From Spirochaetaceae bacterium (lineage in GTDB: Bacteria; Spirochaetota; Spirochaetia; DSM-2461), in assembly GCA_016342385.1 (NCBI GenBank), contig JAEINM010000067.1, positions 1-13,217 on the forward strand: a DNA stretch of 13,217 bases, written 5' to 3'. Positions 6,263 through 13,217 of the stretch are shown one piece after another. The stretch's first letter is position 1. Every line of letters starts with the position of its first letter. The notes beneath the pieces were generated by a model, which worked only from the letters and a program-made list of their open reading frames with translations, had not been told where the DNA came from and made no database searches. Made by a program: the position numbers and the translations under genes.

Positions 6263-7291
6263 AGTTTCAATAAAAGCCGCTCCAAGAACGGTATCCTTAT
6301 CATAAAAAACAGCTAATTGTCCCGGTGTGACAGCCCGTCTATCTTCGCTGAATTCGACCAGGTAACGTCCATCGGCTTTCTTTTCCACGAGGATACCGGC
6401 AATCCCCTCATCGCGATAGCGGATTTTCACCTGAACTTCCAAAGGTAATTCCGGCTCGAAAAGGGCCCCCCAGTTAATTGTCCCAACAGTCATAGATGAG
6501 CTCAGCAAATCTCTGTTATATCCGATAATAACATTGCTGTTTTCAGCATCGAGATCCACAACATAATAAGGTTCACCGGGAGAACTCAATCCCAATCCTC
6601 TTCTCTGACCTATCGTGTATTTTTCAAGCCCCTTATGGGCTCCTAAAACCTTACCAGACTTGTCGACAAAATTCCCCTGAACACTCTCGTTTTCCTCTAT
6701 ATGATTGCGGTAGTCTCCTGAACATAAGTCCTGGCTTTCCCTTTTCTCAGCTGTAAATAGTCCAGCTTCAGCGGCAATCTGCTTCACCTCTTTTTTATTC
6801 ATTTTCCCCAGGGGGAAAATGATTTTAGCCAATTGATCCTGAGTCAGCATAGAGAGAAAATAGGCCTGATCTTTATCACTATTACTCCCTTTTTTCAGGA
6901 TATAGCGGTTATTCTCTTTATTCTGTTCAATTATGGCATAATGTCCTGTGGCAAACATGTCGAATTCCAGTCCTGACGTGAGGATTTTATCCAGGAATAA
7001 TCCGAATTTTATATATCTGTTACAGACTATACAGGGGTTCGGTGTTCTGCCCGACAGATATTCCCGCTTCATGTACTGAATAACCTGCTGGTGATACTCT
7101 TTCTCCATATTGATAGAGATAAAATCAATCCCAAGATGCTCCGCAACTCTTCTGGCATCATTCTCTTCCTTATTTTCATCCACAGGAAAAAGATTCATCC
7201 TGACCCCGAAAACCTCATGGCCTTCTTTTTTCAGTAAATGAGCGACCACAGAAGAATCAACTCCCCCGCTTAAACCGACTGCTATCTTCAA
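6242..7291 (-). CDS. mnmA: MnmA, tRNA-uridine 2-sulfurtransferase
   Basis: MnmA thiolates carbon 2 of the wobble uridine (U34) of tRNA-Lys, -Glu and -Gln using ATP and sulfur delivered by cysteine persulfide relays. With the chosen start the protein has 349 residues. Visible motifs are the PP-loop SGGVDSS at 8-14, the catalytic cysteine in TPNPCIVCNRYIKF (first Cys at 87), ATGHYA at 114-119, DKDQAYFLSML, the second cysteine in SQDLCSGDY (Cys ~190), and YTIGQRRGLG at ~225-234. The C-terminal beta domain (~260-345) is intact. The SQDLC loop is short compared with the E. coli form. Start: the codon at 7291 is TTG, with GAGGTT eight bases upstream, and gives the family's usual MKIAVGLSGG beginning. 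A longer in-frame TTG at 7324 adds 11 residues unlike the family. Confidence 0.95.
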   Translation of the reverse strand: MKIAVGLSGGVDSSVVAHLLKKEGHEVFGVRMNLFPVDENKEENDARRVAEHLGIDFISINMEKEYHQQVIQYMKREYLSGRTPNPCIVCNRYIKFGLFLDKILTSGLEFDMFATGHYAIIEQNKENNRYILKKGSNSDKDQAYFLSMLTQDQLAKIIFPLGKMNKKEVKQIAAEAGLFTAEKRESQDLCSGDYRNHIEENESVQGNFVDKSGKVLGAHKGLEKYTIGQRRGLGLSSPGEPYYVVDLDAENSNVIIGYNRDLLSSSMTVGTINWGALFEPELPLEVQVKIRYRDEGIAGILVEKKADGRYLVEFSEDRRAVTPGQLAVFYDKDTVLGAAFIETSEHFSN

Positions 7292-7317
7292 AATAATTAA
7301 CCTCAATTCTATTTTTC

Positions 7318-7357
7318 TTGACAAAATCTTTAAATATCAGGACTATATAATTATAGT
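7318..7357 (+). promoter_or_regulatory. Candidate promoter for the mini-ORF/RNHCP-rsgA leader, with operator-like palindrome
   Basis: A perfect TTGACA at 7318-7323 is followed 17 bp later by GACTAT at 7341-7346, a weak -10. A better TATAAT at 7346-7351 sits at a 22-bp spacing, which is too long for the same -35. ACTATATAATTATAGT at 7342-7357 is an inverted repeat with 6-bp arms over the -10 region and might be an operator. Promoter activity here is probable; the exact -10 is not settled. Confidence 0.45.
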
Positions 7358-7378
7358 ATACAAAATTCAGGAGGTCAT

Positions 7379-7420
7379 ATGAAAGCTATTGTAAAGAGGA
7401 TGTTCCTGTTCCGGGGATAA
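7379..7420 (+). CDS. 13-residue leader-type ORF (MKAIVKRMFLFRG)
   Basis: An ATG at 7379 follows a perfect AGGAGGT Shine-Dalgarno at 7369-7375, the strongest in the window, and is closed by TAA at 7418-7420 after 13 codons. The peptide is basic and hydrophobic with no run of one amino acid that would suggest amino-acid attenuation. Its stop codon lies inside the left arm of the hairpin at 7414-7468, so a terminating ribosome would interfere with that stem. It may be a regulatory leader peptide for RNHCP-rsgA, a small protein, or a remnant of a decayed gene: other frames beyond 7420 are full of stops. Confidence 0.45.
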   Translation: MKAIVKRMFLFRG

Positions 7421-7468
7421 ATTCCGGTTATTGTTAATAATTCCGGAGAGTTCCGGAGAATTTATCCC
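7414..7468 (+). promoter_or_regulatory. Hairpin in the leader with repeated TTCCGG
   Basis: GGGATAAATTCCGG at 7414-7427 pairs with CCGGAGAATTTATCCC at 7453-7468: 14 pairs with a two-base bulge. Inside the loop a smaller stem is possible (CCGGTTATT with AATAATTCCGG), which would use the same left-arm CCGG. TTCCGG occurs four times between about 7409 and 7456, two of them in a ten-base tandem (TTCCGGAGAG / TTCCGGAGAA). Competing stems suggest a switch, but I do not recognise a known riboswitch class. Confidence 0.5.
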
Positions 7469-7579
7469 TATCAGATTATCAGAACACTTATAGAATTTGC
7501 GCTTTGATTGAACATTTTTCTGAAATGCAGTCTTCGCACCTCATCTGAAATTTTCGAACAGGACATCCATAATCGACTC

Positions 7580-7621
7580 AAAAAGGCGTTTAATCTTAAA
7601 CGCTGTAGTTATGCCCTTTTT
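7580..7621. terminator. Terminator-like hairpin before the RNHCP gene
   Basis: GCGTTTAA at 7586-7593 pairs with TTAAACGC at 7596-7603. On the minus strand this stem is followed by CTTTTTG, which is a standard terminator shape. On the plus strand AAAAAGG at 7580-7586 can also pair with CCTTTTT at 7615-7621, enclosing the inner stem. It sits 30-70 bp before the RNHCP start, so on the plus strand it could be an attenuator. No minus-strand gene lies upstream that would need it. Confidence 0.4.
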
Positions 7622-7651
7622 CTTTAAACAAGGGTTATGAGGAGATTAATC

Positions 7652-8050
7652 ATGTCCAGACATGACAAAACAACAATCAATTATAATGAAACATTTATCT
7701 GCGCTTACTGTGGAAGAACCATAACTCCTCCCGAAAGTGGTGGCGAACATAGAAACCACTGCCCCTGGTGTCTGTGGAGCAGACATATGGATCTGCGTCC
7801 CGGAGACAGAAGGTCGGGATGCCGCGGTCTTATGGAACCGATTTCCATCTGGGTTAGAGAGAATAAAGAATGGGCCGTTATTCACAGATGCAGTAAATGC
7901 GGATTTATCCGCCAAAATAGAATTGCCGGTGATGATAATGAAGTTCTTTTATTCACACTGGCAGCGAGAGCCATGACTATGATGCCTTTCCCGGCAGATA
8001 AGACACTAGAGACAATTCATATGAAGAGTGTAAATGGAGAACAACTATGA
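7652..8050 (+). CDS. RNHCP domain zinc-ribbon protein
   Basis: This 132-residue cytoplasmic protein belongs to the RNHCP family, named after its motif, seen here as HRNHCPWCLWSRHMD at 33-47. Cysteine pairs suited to zinc binding are C17/C20, C37/C40 and C80/C83, with another at C57 (GDRRSGCRGLMEP at 51-63). The tail HRCSKCGFIRQNRIAGDDN at 78-96 is also family-typical. The family has no established function. Start: the ATG at 7652 has AGGAG seven bases upstream; an ATG at 7637 lies over this Shine-Dalgarno and is less likely. Its stop overlaps the rsgA start (ATGA at 8047-8050), so the two are translationally coupled. The coupling suggests a role near 30S biogenesis or GTPase function, but this is inference. 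Confidence 0.9.
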   Translation: MSRHDKTTINYNETFICAYCGRTITPPESGGEHRNHCPWCLWSRHMDLRPGDRRSGCRGLMEPISIWVRENKEWAVIHRCSKCGFIRQNRIAGDDNEVLLFTLAARAMTMMPFPADKTLETIHMKSVNGEQL

Positions 8051-9105
8051 ACCTGGAAAAATGGGGATGGAATTCATTATTTGATGAAAAATTTCTGAAA
8101 TACAAAGAACAGAACCTGGTTCCCGGACGGATTGTCCGGGAGTCCAGACATATTTATGGCGTGGAAACTGAAAGAGGCCACTACAGGGCAAGAGTTTCTG
8201 GACACTACATGTATACAGCCTTAAACAGATCAGACTTTCCTACAATAGGAGACTGGGTGGCTCTGAGAATTGAAAATAATGATGCCCTAATTGAAAAACT
8301 GGTTGAAAGGAAAAGTGCTTTTTCGAGGAAACGAGCCGGCATTGAGATTGAAGAACAGATAATTGCCGCCAATATTGATTACCTGTTTCTGGTATTCGGA
8401 CTCGATGGGGGCAGGAATTTTTCTGCAGGAGCACTGGAAAGATTTCTAACCAGATCCTGGGACAGTGGAGCAACACCGGTTATAATTCTGAACAAGAGTG
8501 ACCTTTGTTCAAATACTCAGGATTTACTTCTGGAAGCTCAGGCCGTTTCAGCCGGTGCTGAAATATATATCACCAGTGCCGTGACGGGCGATGGTCTCGA
8601 AGCACTGAACCGCTACCTGCAAAAAGGAAAGACCATTGCCTTCACGGGATTCTCCGGTGTGGGCAAGTCGGCCCTGATCAATCGCCTGTGCGGTGTAGAT
8701 TTATTGAAAACAGGGACCCTGCGGGAAAGTGATCTTAAAGGCCGTCATACAACAACAATGAAAGAATTAATCTGTCTGGAAAATGGAGCAATACTCATCG
8801 ATTCTCCGGGCATCAAGGAACTTCAGCTCTGGGGTTCTGAGGATTCTCTTTCCGGATCTTTTGAAGAGATTGCAGCACTGGCCGAGAATTGCCGATTTAG
8901 TGACTGTTCTCATGGAGGAGAACCGGGATGCGCTGTTCAGGAAGCTTTGGCAACAGGAGAACTGGAACACAGACGCTTTGAGAATTACCTGGACATGAAG
9001 AGGGAATTGAGATATCTGGAAACAAAACACGATGCCAGAGCTGCTTTGGAAGAAAAAGCCAAATGGAAGAATATTGCCAAATTCCAGAAGTCCTTGAAGA
9101 AATAA
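8047..9105 (+). CDS. rsgA: RsgA, ribosome small-subunit-dependent GTPase A
   Basis: RsgA is a circularly permuted GTPase that binds the 30S decoding region late in assembly and checks its maturation. The 352-residue product has an N-terminal OB-fold (~25-95), then the permuted G motifs in order: NKSD (G4) at 149-152, TSA (G5) at 176-178, GFSGVGKS (G1) at 201-208, GRHTTT (G2) at 232-237, and DSPG (G3) at 252-255. The C-terminal zinc site has Cys282, Cys287, His289 and Cys295 (NCRFSDCSHGGEPGC), followed by a basic tail ending KKSLKK-like. All key residues are present. Its ATG overlaps the RNHCP stop, so no separate Shine-Dalgarno is needed although GGAGAAC lies upstream. It ends at a strong hairpin. 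Confidence 0.96.
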   Translation: MNLEKWGWNSLFDEKFLKYKEQNLVPGRIVRESRHIYGVETERGHYRARVSGHYMYTALNRSDFPTIGDWVALRIENNDALIEKLVERKSAFSRKRAGIEIEEQIIAANIDYLFLVFGLDGGRNFSAGALERFLTRSWDSGATPVIILNKSDLCSNTQDLLLEAQAVSAGAEIYITSAVTGDGLEALNRYLQKGKTIAFTGFSGVGKSALINRLCGVDLLKTGTLRESDLKGRHTTTMKELICLENGAILIDSPGIKELQLWGSEDSLSGSFEEIAALAENCRFSDCSHGGEPGCAVQEALATGELEHRRFENYLDMKRELRYLETKHDARAALEEKAKWKNIAKFQKSLKK

Positions 9106-9115
9106 AAAAATTGAT

Positions 9116-9156
9116 TCCCTGGTTGGGGCGCTGCTTGCCCGCGCCCCGACCAGGGA
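9116..9156 (+). terminator. GC-rich hairpin at the end of the RNHCP-rsgA operon
   Basis: TCCCTGGTTGGGGCGC at 9116-9131 pairs with GCGCCCCGACCAGGGA at 9141-9156: 16 pairs including one G-T, with a 9-base loop. It begins 10 bp after the rsgA stop. Downstream the T-rich stretch starts only ~10 bp later (ATTTTATTT), while the minus strand has a T7 run nearby after the stem. Termination, possibly in both directions, or 3'-end RNA protection is likely. It is far more GC-rich than its surroundings. Confidence 0.6.
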
Positions 9157-9175
9157 AGGACTCCGATTTTATTTC

Positions 9176-9204
9176 TTGCATTCGCATTACCGAGAGATTA
9201 TTGT
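9176..9204 (+). promoter_or_regulatory. Candidate promoter of the three-gene membrane operon
   Basis: TTGCAT at 9176-9181 and TATTGT at 9199-9204 are 17 bp apart, between the rsgA hairpin and the start at 9221. The predicted leader would be only ~10 nt, consistent with the absence of a clear Shine-Dalgarno before that ATG. Confidence 0.35.
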
Positions 9205-9220
9205 ATTTACTAGATAAACC

Positions 9221-11038
9221 ATGAAGAAAAATTTATTGATTATTGCTTCTATGCTAGTACATATTTTCCTATATGCCGCTTCATTAGACCACAATGCGAT
9301 TCTTGGTTTTAATGGTGTGTATAAGGAAAACAGCTGGACTCCTGTTATAATAAGAATTTCCAATAATGGGCAGGCGATGTCCGGCAATCTGGTAATAGAA
9401 ACGGAGAATTCCAGTACAGCGATAGAGCAGAAAAGACGCTATACAAAGCCCGTTGATCTACCGGAAAATTCATACAAAGAGTTTTTCTATGTCATACCCA
9501 TTGGACATCACAACAAAGACCTGAAATATTATTTTGAAACAAATGAATCCATTGTATTTGAAAAGATAATTCCTCTGAAACAGCGTGGTTTAAGAAGAAA
9601 CTTTATTCTGGGGATTTCACCCTACCCTGACCTGGGGTTTCTCAATGATCACAAAGAGATAGGAAACAGATCTATCAGTTATCCCCATATTGATAATCTA
9701 CCGCACAACAGCAGTGCCTATGACTCAGTTGATATCATTTCCATTCATAGAGAAATGATGGATAAACTCTCATTTCTTCAGTTCAGAGCAATAAGCGGAT
9801 GGGTGAGCAGAGGGGGTATTCTGGTTGTCTGGGGAGGGAAAAGTCCCTCTCCTTCCAAATGGAACTATCTTCCTTCTGAAATAACAGGGTTAAAACAAAT
9901 TGAGCCTGATCAGATACTGAGTGAGATAGAGGATGTTAAAGTACCGGCTGATTCTATTTTGCTCAATCTGTTGAGAACTCCCGAAAAGAACCGCCTGGTC
10001 AGAAGTGGTGGATTAGATCTGATAAGTGTCCGCCCATCGGGAAAGGGATCTATTTTTTTTATCAGCTTTGATTATTCGGAAGCGCTAAGAAATTGGCCCG
10101 GTCTGAATAGAATCTGGGATATCTTCTTTTCTGCAATACAAAAAGATGATCAGTTTCCCATAAAAATGAAAGAGGATTTTCTGCTGGAGAACTATATAGC
10201 CATGTTTGATAATTCCGGGTTTACTTATCTGGAAAGAACGAATGTAGCTTTGATTCTATTTCTTTCCGCCTCAGCATCGATTTCAATTCTCATTTTTATC
10301 TACTTTAGAAGAAAGAGCAAATATCTCAAGATTTTTACTATGAGTTTAATGTTTTTTCTCCTCTTACTTCCTTTCCTGATTTTTATTAACCTCTTCAATA
10401 AAAAATTTAGAAATGACAGCTATGTCCTATCATCCGATATTATCTATCAGACAAATAATTCAGATGAATCAATTCATTACAAAGACATTTTCATCGGATC
10501 CTCCCATAAAACCAGATCGGATATTATCCTGGGTGATGACAGTCTATCCATATTAAAACAGGATAAAATAGAAGACCTGTCCATAGAAATGAGACCTGAA
10601 ATAGTTCTTCAGAATATCGAAATGGATCGTTGGTCTTCACAGATATACAGACTGGAAAGAATCATCGACAGCCTGATTACGATAAAACAGATGCCAGGTG
10701 AATTTATACCATCTGTAGAGATAATAAACAAATCCGACCATTATATACATGATACTTTTCTTCTGTATAAGGGAAAGAAATACTTAGGGGAAAATATCAT
10801 GCCAGGCGATCGTTTTATAGGTCATATTTCTGAAGAAAGTGATTTTTACAGCAATAATCCCCTGTTAGAGACAACAGCCCGTCTGTATCTGGATCTTATG
10901 GACTTAGAAAATACGGTTTTATTCTGCGGATTTATCAGTGATGAAATTTCTCCTCTGGAATTCTCAAATAAAGGCTGGAAAAAAAAATCCGTCCAGATGC
11001 TCATATCAACTCTTCATTCAGGAGATTTTAATGAGTAA
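9221..11038 (+). CDS. Exported membrane-anchored protein with amidotransferase-like domain
   Basis: The gene encodes 605 residues. Residues 1-~20 are a signal peptide (LLIIASMLVHIFLYAAS). Residues ~25-115 look like a beta-sandwich (NGVYKENSWTPVIIRISNNG). Residues ~125-300 resemble the class I glutamine-amidotransferase-like fold found in membrane proteins of Bat/MoxR-type operons, with YDSVDIISIHREMMDKLSF (167-185) and SGWVSRGGILVVWGG (192-206); catalytic residues of a real amidotransferase are not evident. Two membrane helices follow at ~342-362 and ~370-391, and a further region of ~210 residues lies outside or inside the membrane with no recognised fold. No Shine-Dalgarno precedes the ATG. 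The stop overlaps the next start by 8 bp, so it is the first gene of a tightly coupled operon. The product is an unrecognised family and its function is unknown. Confidence 0.75.
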   Translation: MKKNLLIIASMLVHIFLYAASLDHNAILGFNGVYKENSWTPVIIRISNNGQAMSGNLVIETENSSTAIEQKRRYTKPVDLPENSYKEFFYVIPIGHHNKDLKYYFETNESIVFEKIIPLKQRGLRRNFILGISPYPDLGFLNDHKEIGNRSISYPHIDNLPHNSSAYDSVDIISIHREMMDKLSFLQFRAISGWVSRGGILVVWGGKSPSPSKWNYLPSEITGLKQIEPDQILSEIEDVKVPADSILLNLLRTPEKNRLVRSGGLDLISVRPSGKGSIFFISFDYSEALRNWPGLNRIWDIFFSAIQKDDQFPIKMKEDFLLENYIAMFDNSGFTYLERTNVALILFLSASASISILIFIYFRRKSKYLKIFTMSLMFFLLLLPFLIFINLFNKKFRNDSYVLSSDIIYQTNNSDESIHYKDIFIGSSHKTRSDIILGDDSLSILKQDKIEDLSIEMRPEIVLQNIEMDRWSSQIYRLERIIDSLITIKQMPGEFIPSVEIINKSDHYIHDTFLLYKGKKYLGENIMPGDRFIGHISEESDFYSNNPLLETTARLYLDLMDLENTVLFCGFISDEISPLEFSNKGWKKKSVQMLISTLHSGDFNE

Positions 11039-11768
11039 TCCTTTATTTGAAGAACAGATAAAAAGTGGATTCATTTATCTGCCTATGATCAGACTGCATA
11101 TGGCCGGCCTTACCATTATTACATTTCTGGTCTTTCTCTTTTATCCCTCCCAGTCAATATCCTATTATCTGGCCAGGTCAGTTAAACCTGAAATGTTCAA
11201 CATCGCTCTATACACCGTATTGGCCTTCATATCCTACCTGACAGTTAAAACAACTGTATTCAGCATTCAGAATGTTATAGTCATTTCTATTAAGGACTGG
11301 TTTCTCTATACAAAAATCAGTGTTGGGACCTATCTCTGGGGCAGGATCAGTTATGGATTGTTTTATACGACCTTTCTCATCCTTTTATTTCTTCCGGTCA
11401 TCCTGGTCTCAGCATCTGTTTCAGCTGTAGGTCCCGCTAATATACTGGCCATAATTCTGATGATTTATCTGTTTATCCTGATTCTTTTTTTTCTCGGTTT
11501 ACTCTTCTATACCTTTTTTAGAAAGCAGCACTGGGTTCTGACTCTCCTCATCTGGGTTGTGGTTATTTTAATCCTTATCATTAGTCCTTATATTTTCCCT
11601 CTCAATCACCCGACAGTATTACTATCGAGACTTCAGGTTTCCACAGATTTATCTTCTGATCTGATGATACCTTTAAAGGTATCCTTAATATCTATCACGG
11701 CTTTGATTTTTTCCAGCTGGTTATCCATTTTCCTCTATAAAAGGAGCCTGAATGTCAAAAAAGGATAA
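11031..11768 (+). CDS. Polytopic membrane protein (ABC-2 permease-like)
   Basis: The gene encodes 245 residues that are almost wholly hydrophobic, with about six membrane segments (around 23-41, 55-75, 105-130, 133-160, 165-187 and 212-238). Its arrangement, with a short cytoplasmic N-terminus (MSNPLFEEQIKSGFIYLPMI) leading into the first helix, resembles ABC-2-type permeases, but there is no ATPase gene in the window. The start at 11031 is chosen over an upstream in-frame ATG at 10938 because AGGAG lies seven bases before it and the upstream region is the end of the preceding gene in another frame. It overlaps the preceding gene by 8 bp and the next by 17 bp, so the three products probably act together. 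The precise function is unknown. Confidence 0.75.
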   Translation: MSNPLFEEQIKSGFIYLPMIRLHMAGLTIITFLVFLFYPSQSISYYLARSVKPEMFNIALYTVLAFISYLTVKTTVFSIQNVIVISIKDWFLYTKISVGTYLWGRISYGLFYTTFLILLFLPVILVSASVSAVGPANILAIILMIYLFILILFFLGLLFYTFFRKQHWVLTLLIWVVVILILIISPYIFPLNHPTVLLSRLQVSTDLSSDLMIPLKVSLISITALIFSSWLSIFLYKRSLNVKKG

Positions 11769-13217
11769 ACTGGAGCATTTTGCCCAATCACTAATCAGGC
11801 AGAAAAGAATAATCAGATCTATGCAGTATCTCTTATTTGTCAGCTTCCTCTCTCTTAGTATAGGGACCGTCTTATCAATCCCTTTGCGTTATTACCTGTC
11901 AGTCAGTTTCAAAATACCTCTCTTACTCCTGGCGGGAGTCCTCATTCTCACTTTAATCTATGGATACCTGGGAATAGAAACCCCTCTCAGTGTTTTACAG
12001 GAAGCAGATAGTAAACTGGATCTCCATGAGAAGCTCAGTGCCGCCTATCAATTTGGCGAGACTGAAAACCCCTATTCTGAGCTTATACTCGATGATTCTC
12101 TGGAGATTGTGGCGAGTTTGAAGAGCAGCCGGGTTTATCAAATCCGGTTTTCCAGAAGAGATCCTTTTCAACCCCTATTACTGGCACTGTTTCTCTATTT
12201 GTGGATAAGCAGTTTTTCTTTTCTCCAGATCGATGATTCATGGCGGGCAATAGGAGAAATACTGGTAGATACATCGGGAAAAATTGATGCCGTCAATAGT
12301 GAGACTAAGGACAGAGATCTTGATGATATTGCAGAAGAATACAGAAAACTCGGTCAGAAGATTCAGGATCAGTTCATGAACGATCAGTCTATTGAAGATG
12401 AGGTTGAAGAGCTCAGCGGGAAACTGGAAAGAAAAATTGAAGAGTTATCACGGGAGGGAGTTAATAGAGAAAGCCAGACTCTCAGTGACGGGGAAACAGA
12501 AAGCGAAGTCTTTCAACTGAACAGAAAAAAAGAAATGAGTGATGATCTGAATGAAATACTGCAGAATCTGATGAAAACATTTTCACTTTCTCCCTATGAA
12601 ATCCCCGGTAGAAGTAGAAGCGGTGAAGGCGGAAGACCCGGTGAGGGTGATCAGAAAATGACTATGAATGACAATATGATTACTGAGGAATCCCCTGAAA
12701 GCGAATCTTCCGGGGATACATCTTCTGAAAACGCTTTAGTAGAGAGATCTCCCGAAGTGGAAAGCGGTGACTCTTCGGAATTTTCAGAATCACCGGATAA
12801 TACAGTCGATGGAGAGACAAGTAGTTCAAGTACGGATTCACGGGAGATGGAAAAGAATGAGGAAGGAACAGGGGAAAAATCGGGTCCTGCCGATTCCGAC
12901 GATAAGGGAGATGAATTGACCGGAAACAGCAACCCGGGAAATATGACATCTGAGGATTTTTCTGATTTAGACCCTTTAATTGAGCAGGAGCAATCCGGCG
13001 AATTCGATGAGGAGAATATACGGGGAGAACTCGGGGAGGGAGAACAGATGAAATCATTTATAAGAGCTCTGCCCCATATAGTCGAACCGACCCTGAAAGA
13101 AATGGAAGTTATCCATTTTTACAGGAATCAGCTGGAAACAGCTGTTGATACAGAAATTCTACCGGAAAGTTATCAGTCAGTTGTGAGAGATTACTTTCTG
13201 AGTATAGGAGTACTAAA
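11752..13217 (+). CDS. DUF4175-like membrane protein with acidic Ser/Glu-rich linker, partial (3' end missing)
   Basis: The open frame runs from the ATG at 11752 to the right edge, 488 codons with no stop. AAGGAG at 11741-11746 is a good Shine-Dalgarno. Two membrane helices lie near 25-45 and 57-75 and a third near 142-160, after the family-like beginning KLEHFAQSLIRQKRIIRSM. A charged, coiled-coil-prone stretch spans ~190-285 (IAEEYRKLGQKIQDQF). From ~290 to ~420 the sequence is acidic and Ser/Glu/Gly-rich low complexity. It ends in an ordered tail, ALPHIVEPTLKEMEVIHFYR then ILPESYQSVVRDYF, of a type seen at the C-terminus of DUF4175/Bat-operon proteins, so the real end is probably close to the window edge. 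An envelope role with the two upstream genes is inferred. Confidence 0.72.
   Translation, partial: MSKKDKLEHFAQSLIRQKRIIRSMQYLLFVSFLSLSIGTVLSIPLRYYLSVSFKIPLLLLAGVLILTLIYGYLGIETPLSVLQEADSKLDLHEKLSAAYQFGETENPYSELILDDSLEIVASLKSSRVYQIRFSRRDPFQPLLLALFLYLWISSFSFLQIDDSWRAIGEILVDTSGKIDAVNSETKDRDLDDIAEEYRKLGQKIQDQFMNDQSIEDEVEELSGKLERKIEELSREGVNRESQTLSDGETESEVFQLNRKKEMSDDLNEILQNLMKTFSLSPYEIPGRSRSGEGGRPGEGDQKMTMNDNMITEESPESESSGDTSSENALVERSPEVESGDSSEFSESPDNTVDGETSSSSTDSREMEKNEEGTGEKSGPADSDDKGDELTGNSNPGNMTSEDFSDLDPLIEQEQSGEFDEENIRGELGEGEQMKSFIRALPHIVEPTLKEMEVIHFYRNQLETAVDTEILPESYQSVVRDYFLSIGVL

Noticed and set aside
7289..7324. Longer MnmA start at TTG 7324
   Set aside because: The 11 extra residues are not typical of MnmA, while the TTG at 7291 has GAGGTT eight bases upstream and gives MKIAVGLSGG.
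7421..7651. Decayed protein gene downstream of the 13-codon ORF
   Set aside because: All three plus frames contain stops and none gave a recognisable product; the base pattern is better explained by hairpins.
9116..9156. Terminal inverted repeat of an insertion sequence
   Set aside because: No transposase-like ORF, target-site duplication or second copy is visible in the window.
10938..11030. 31-codon N-terminal extension of the polytopic membrane protein
   Set aside because: It runs inside the end of the preceding gene in another frame, and a clear AGGAG precedes the ATG at 11031.
12651..13057. Long minus-strand open frames opposite the DUF4175-like gene
   Set aside because: They mirror a Ser/Glu/Gly low-complexity stretch of the plus-strand gene, have repetitive Ser/Pro-rich products, and lack a supporting Shine-Dalgarno or family match.

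Overview
The window looks like chromosomal DNA from a moderately AT-rich free-living spirochaete (Spirochaetales). That placement is an inference from gene style: a FecR/TPR exported protein followed by a beta-barrel-like exported protein, a HAD fused to an AIR-synthase-like protein, and many hydrophobic envelope proteins with poor recognisable homology. No rRNA, tRNA, CRISPR array, transposase or phage gene was seen, and the known genes look vertically inherited.

Layout. (1) 1-1826, minus strand: an operon of a FecR-like/TPR exported protein and, 19 bp downstream, a predicted outer-membrane/periplasmic protein that runs off the left edge. (2) 1982-3583, plus strand: a 533-residue HAD phosphatase/AIR-synthase (HypE/PurM-like) fusion, divergent from region 1. 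(3) 3584-3968: an AT-rich gap with hairpins and repeated TACATAA motifs. (4) 3969-7291: two convergent, 3'-overlapping pairs, DUF1028-TPR with a DUF554 membrane protein, then citX with mnmA. (5) 7318-9156: a promoter-like region, a 13-codon ORF with a perfect Shine-Dalgarno, a structured leader, then an RNHCP zinc-ribbon gene translationally coupled to rsgA, closed by a GC-rich 16-bp hairpin. (6) 9221 to the right edge: three overlapping genes for an exported amidotransferase-like membrane protein, a polytopic membrane protein and a DUF4175-like membrane protein, which is cut by the window end.

Functional themes. Two loci concern translation: MnmA thiolates tRNA wobble uridine, and RsgA matures the 30S subunit. 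CitX makes or transfers the citrate lyase prosthetic group, although no lyase subunits are present here. Regions 1 and 6 are cell-envelope systems; region 6 resembles the membrane part of MoxR/DUF58/VWA ('Bat'-like) operons, whose ATPase would have to lie outside the window.

No complete new defence or mobile system is visible. The items most worth a second look are the HAD/AIR-synthase fusion, the leader with a mini-ORF before RNHCP-rsgA, and the three-gene membrane operon.
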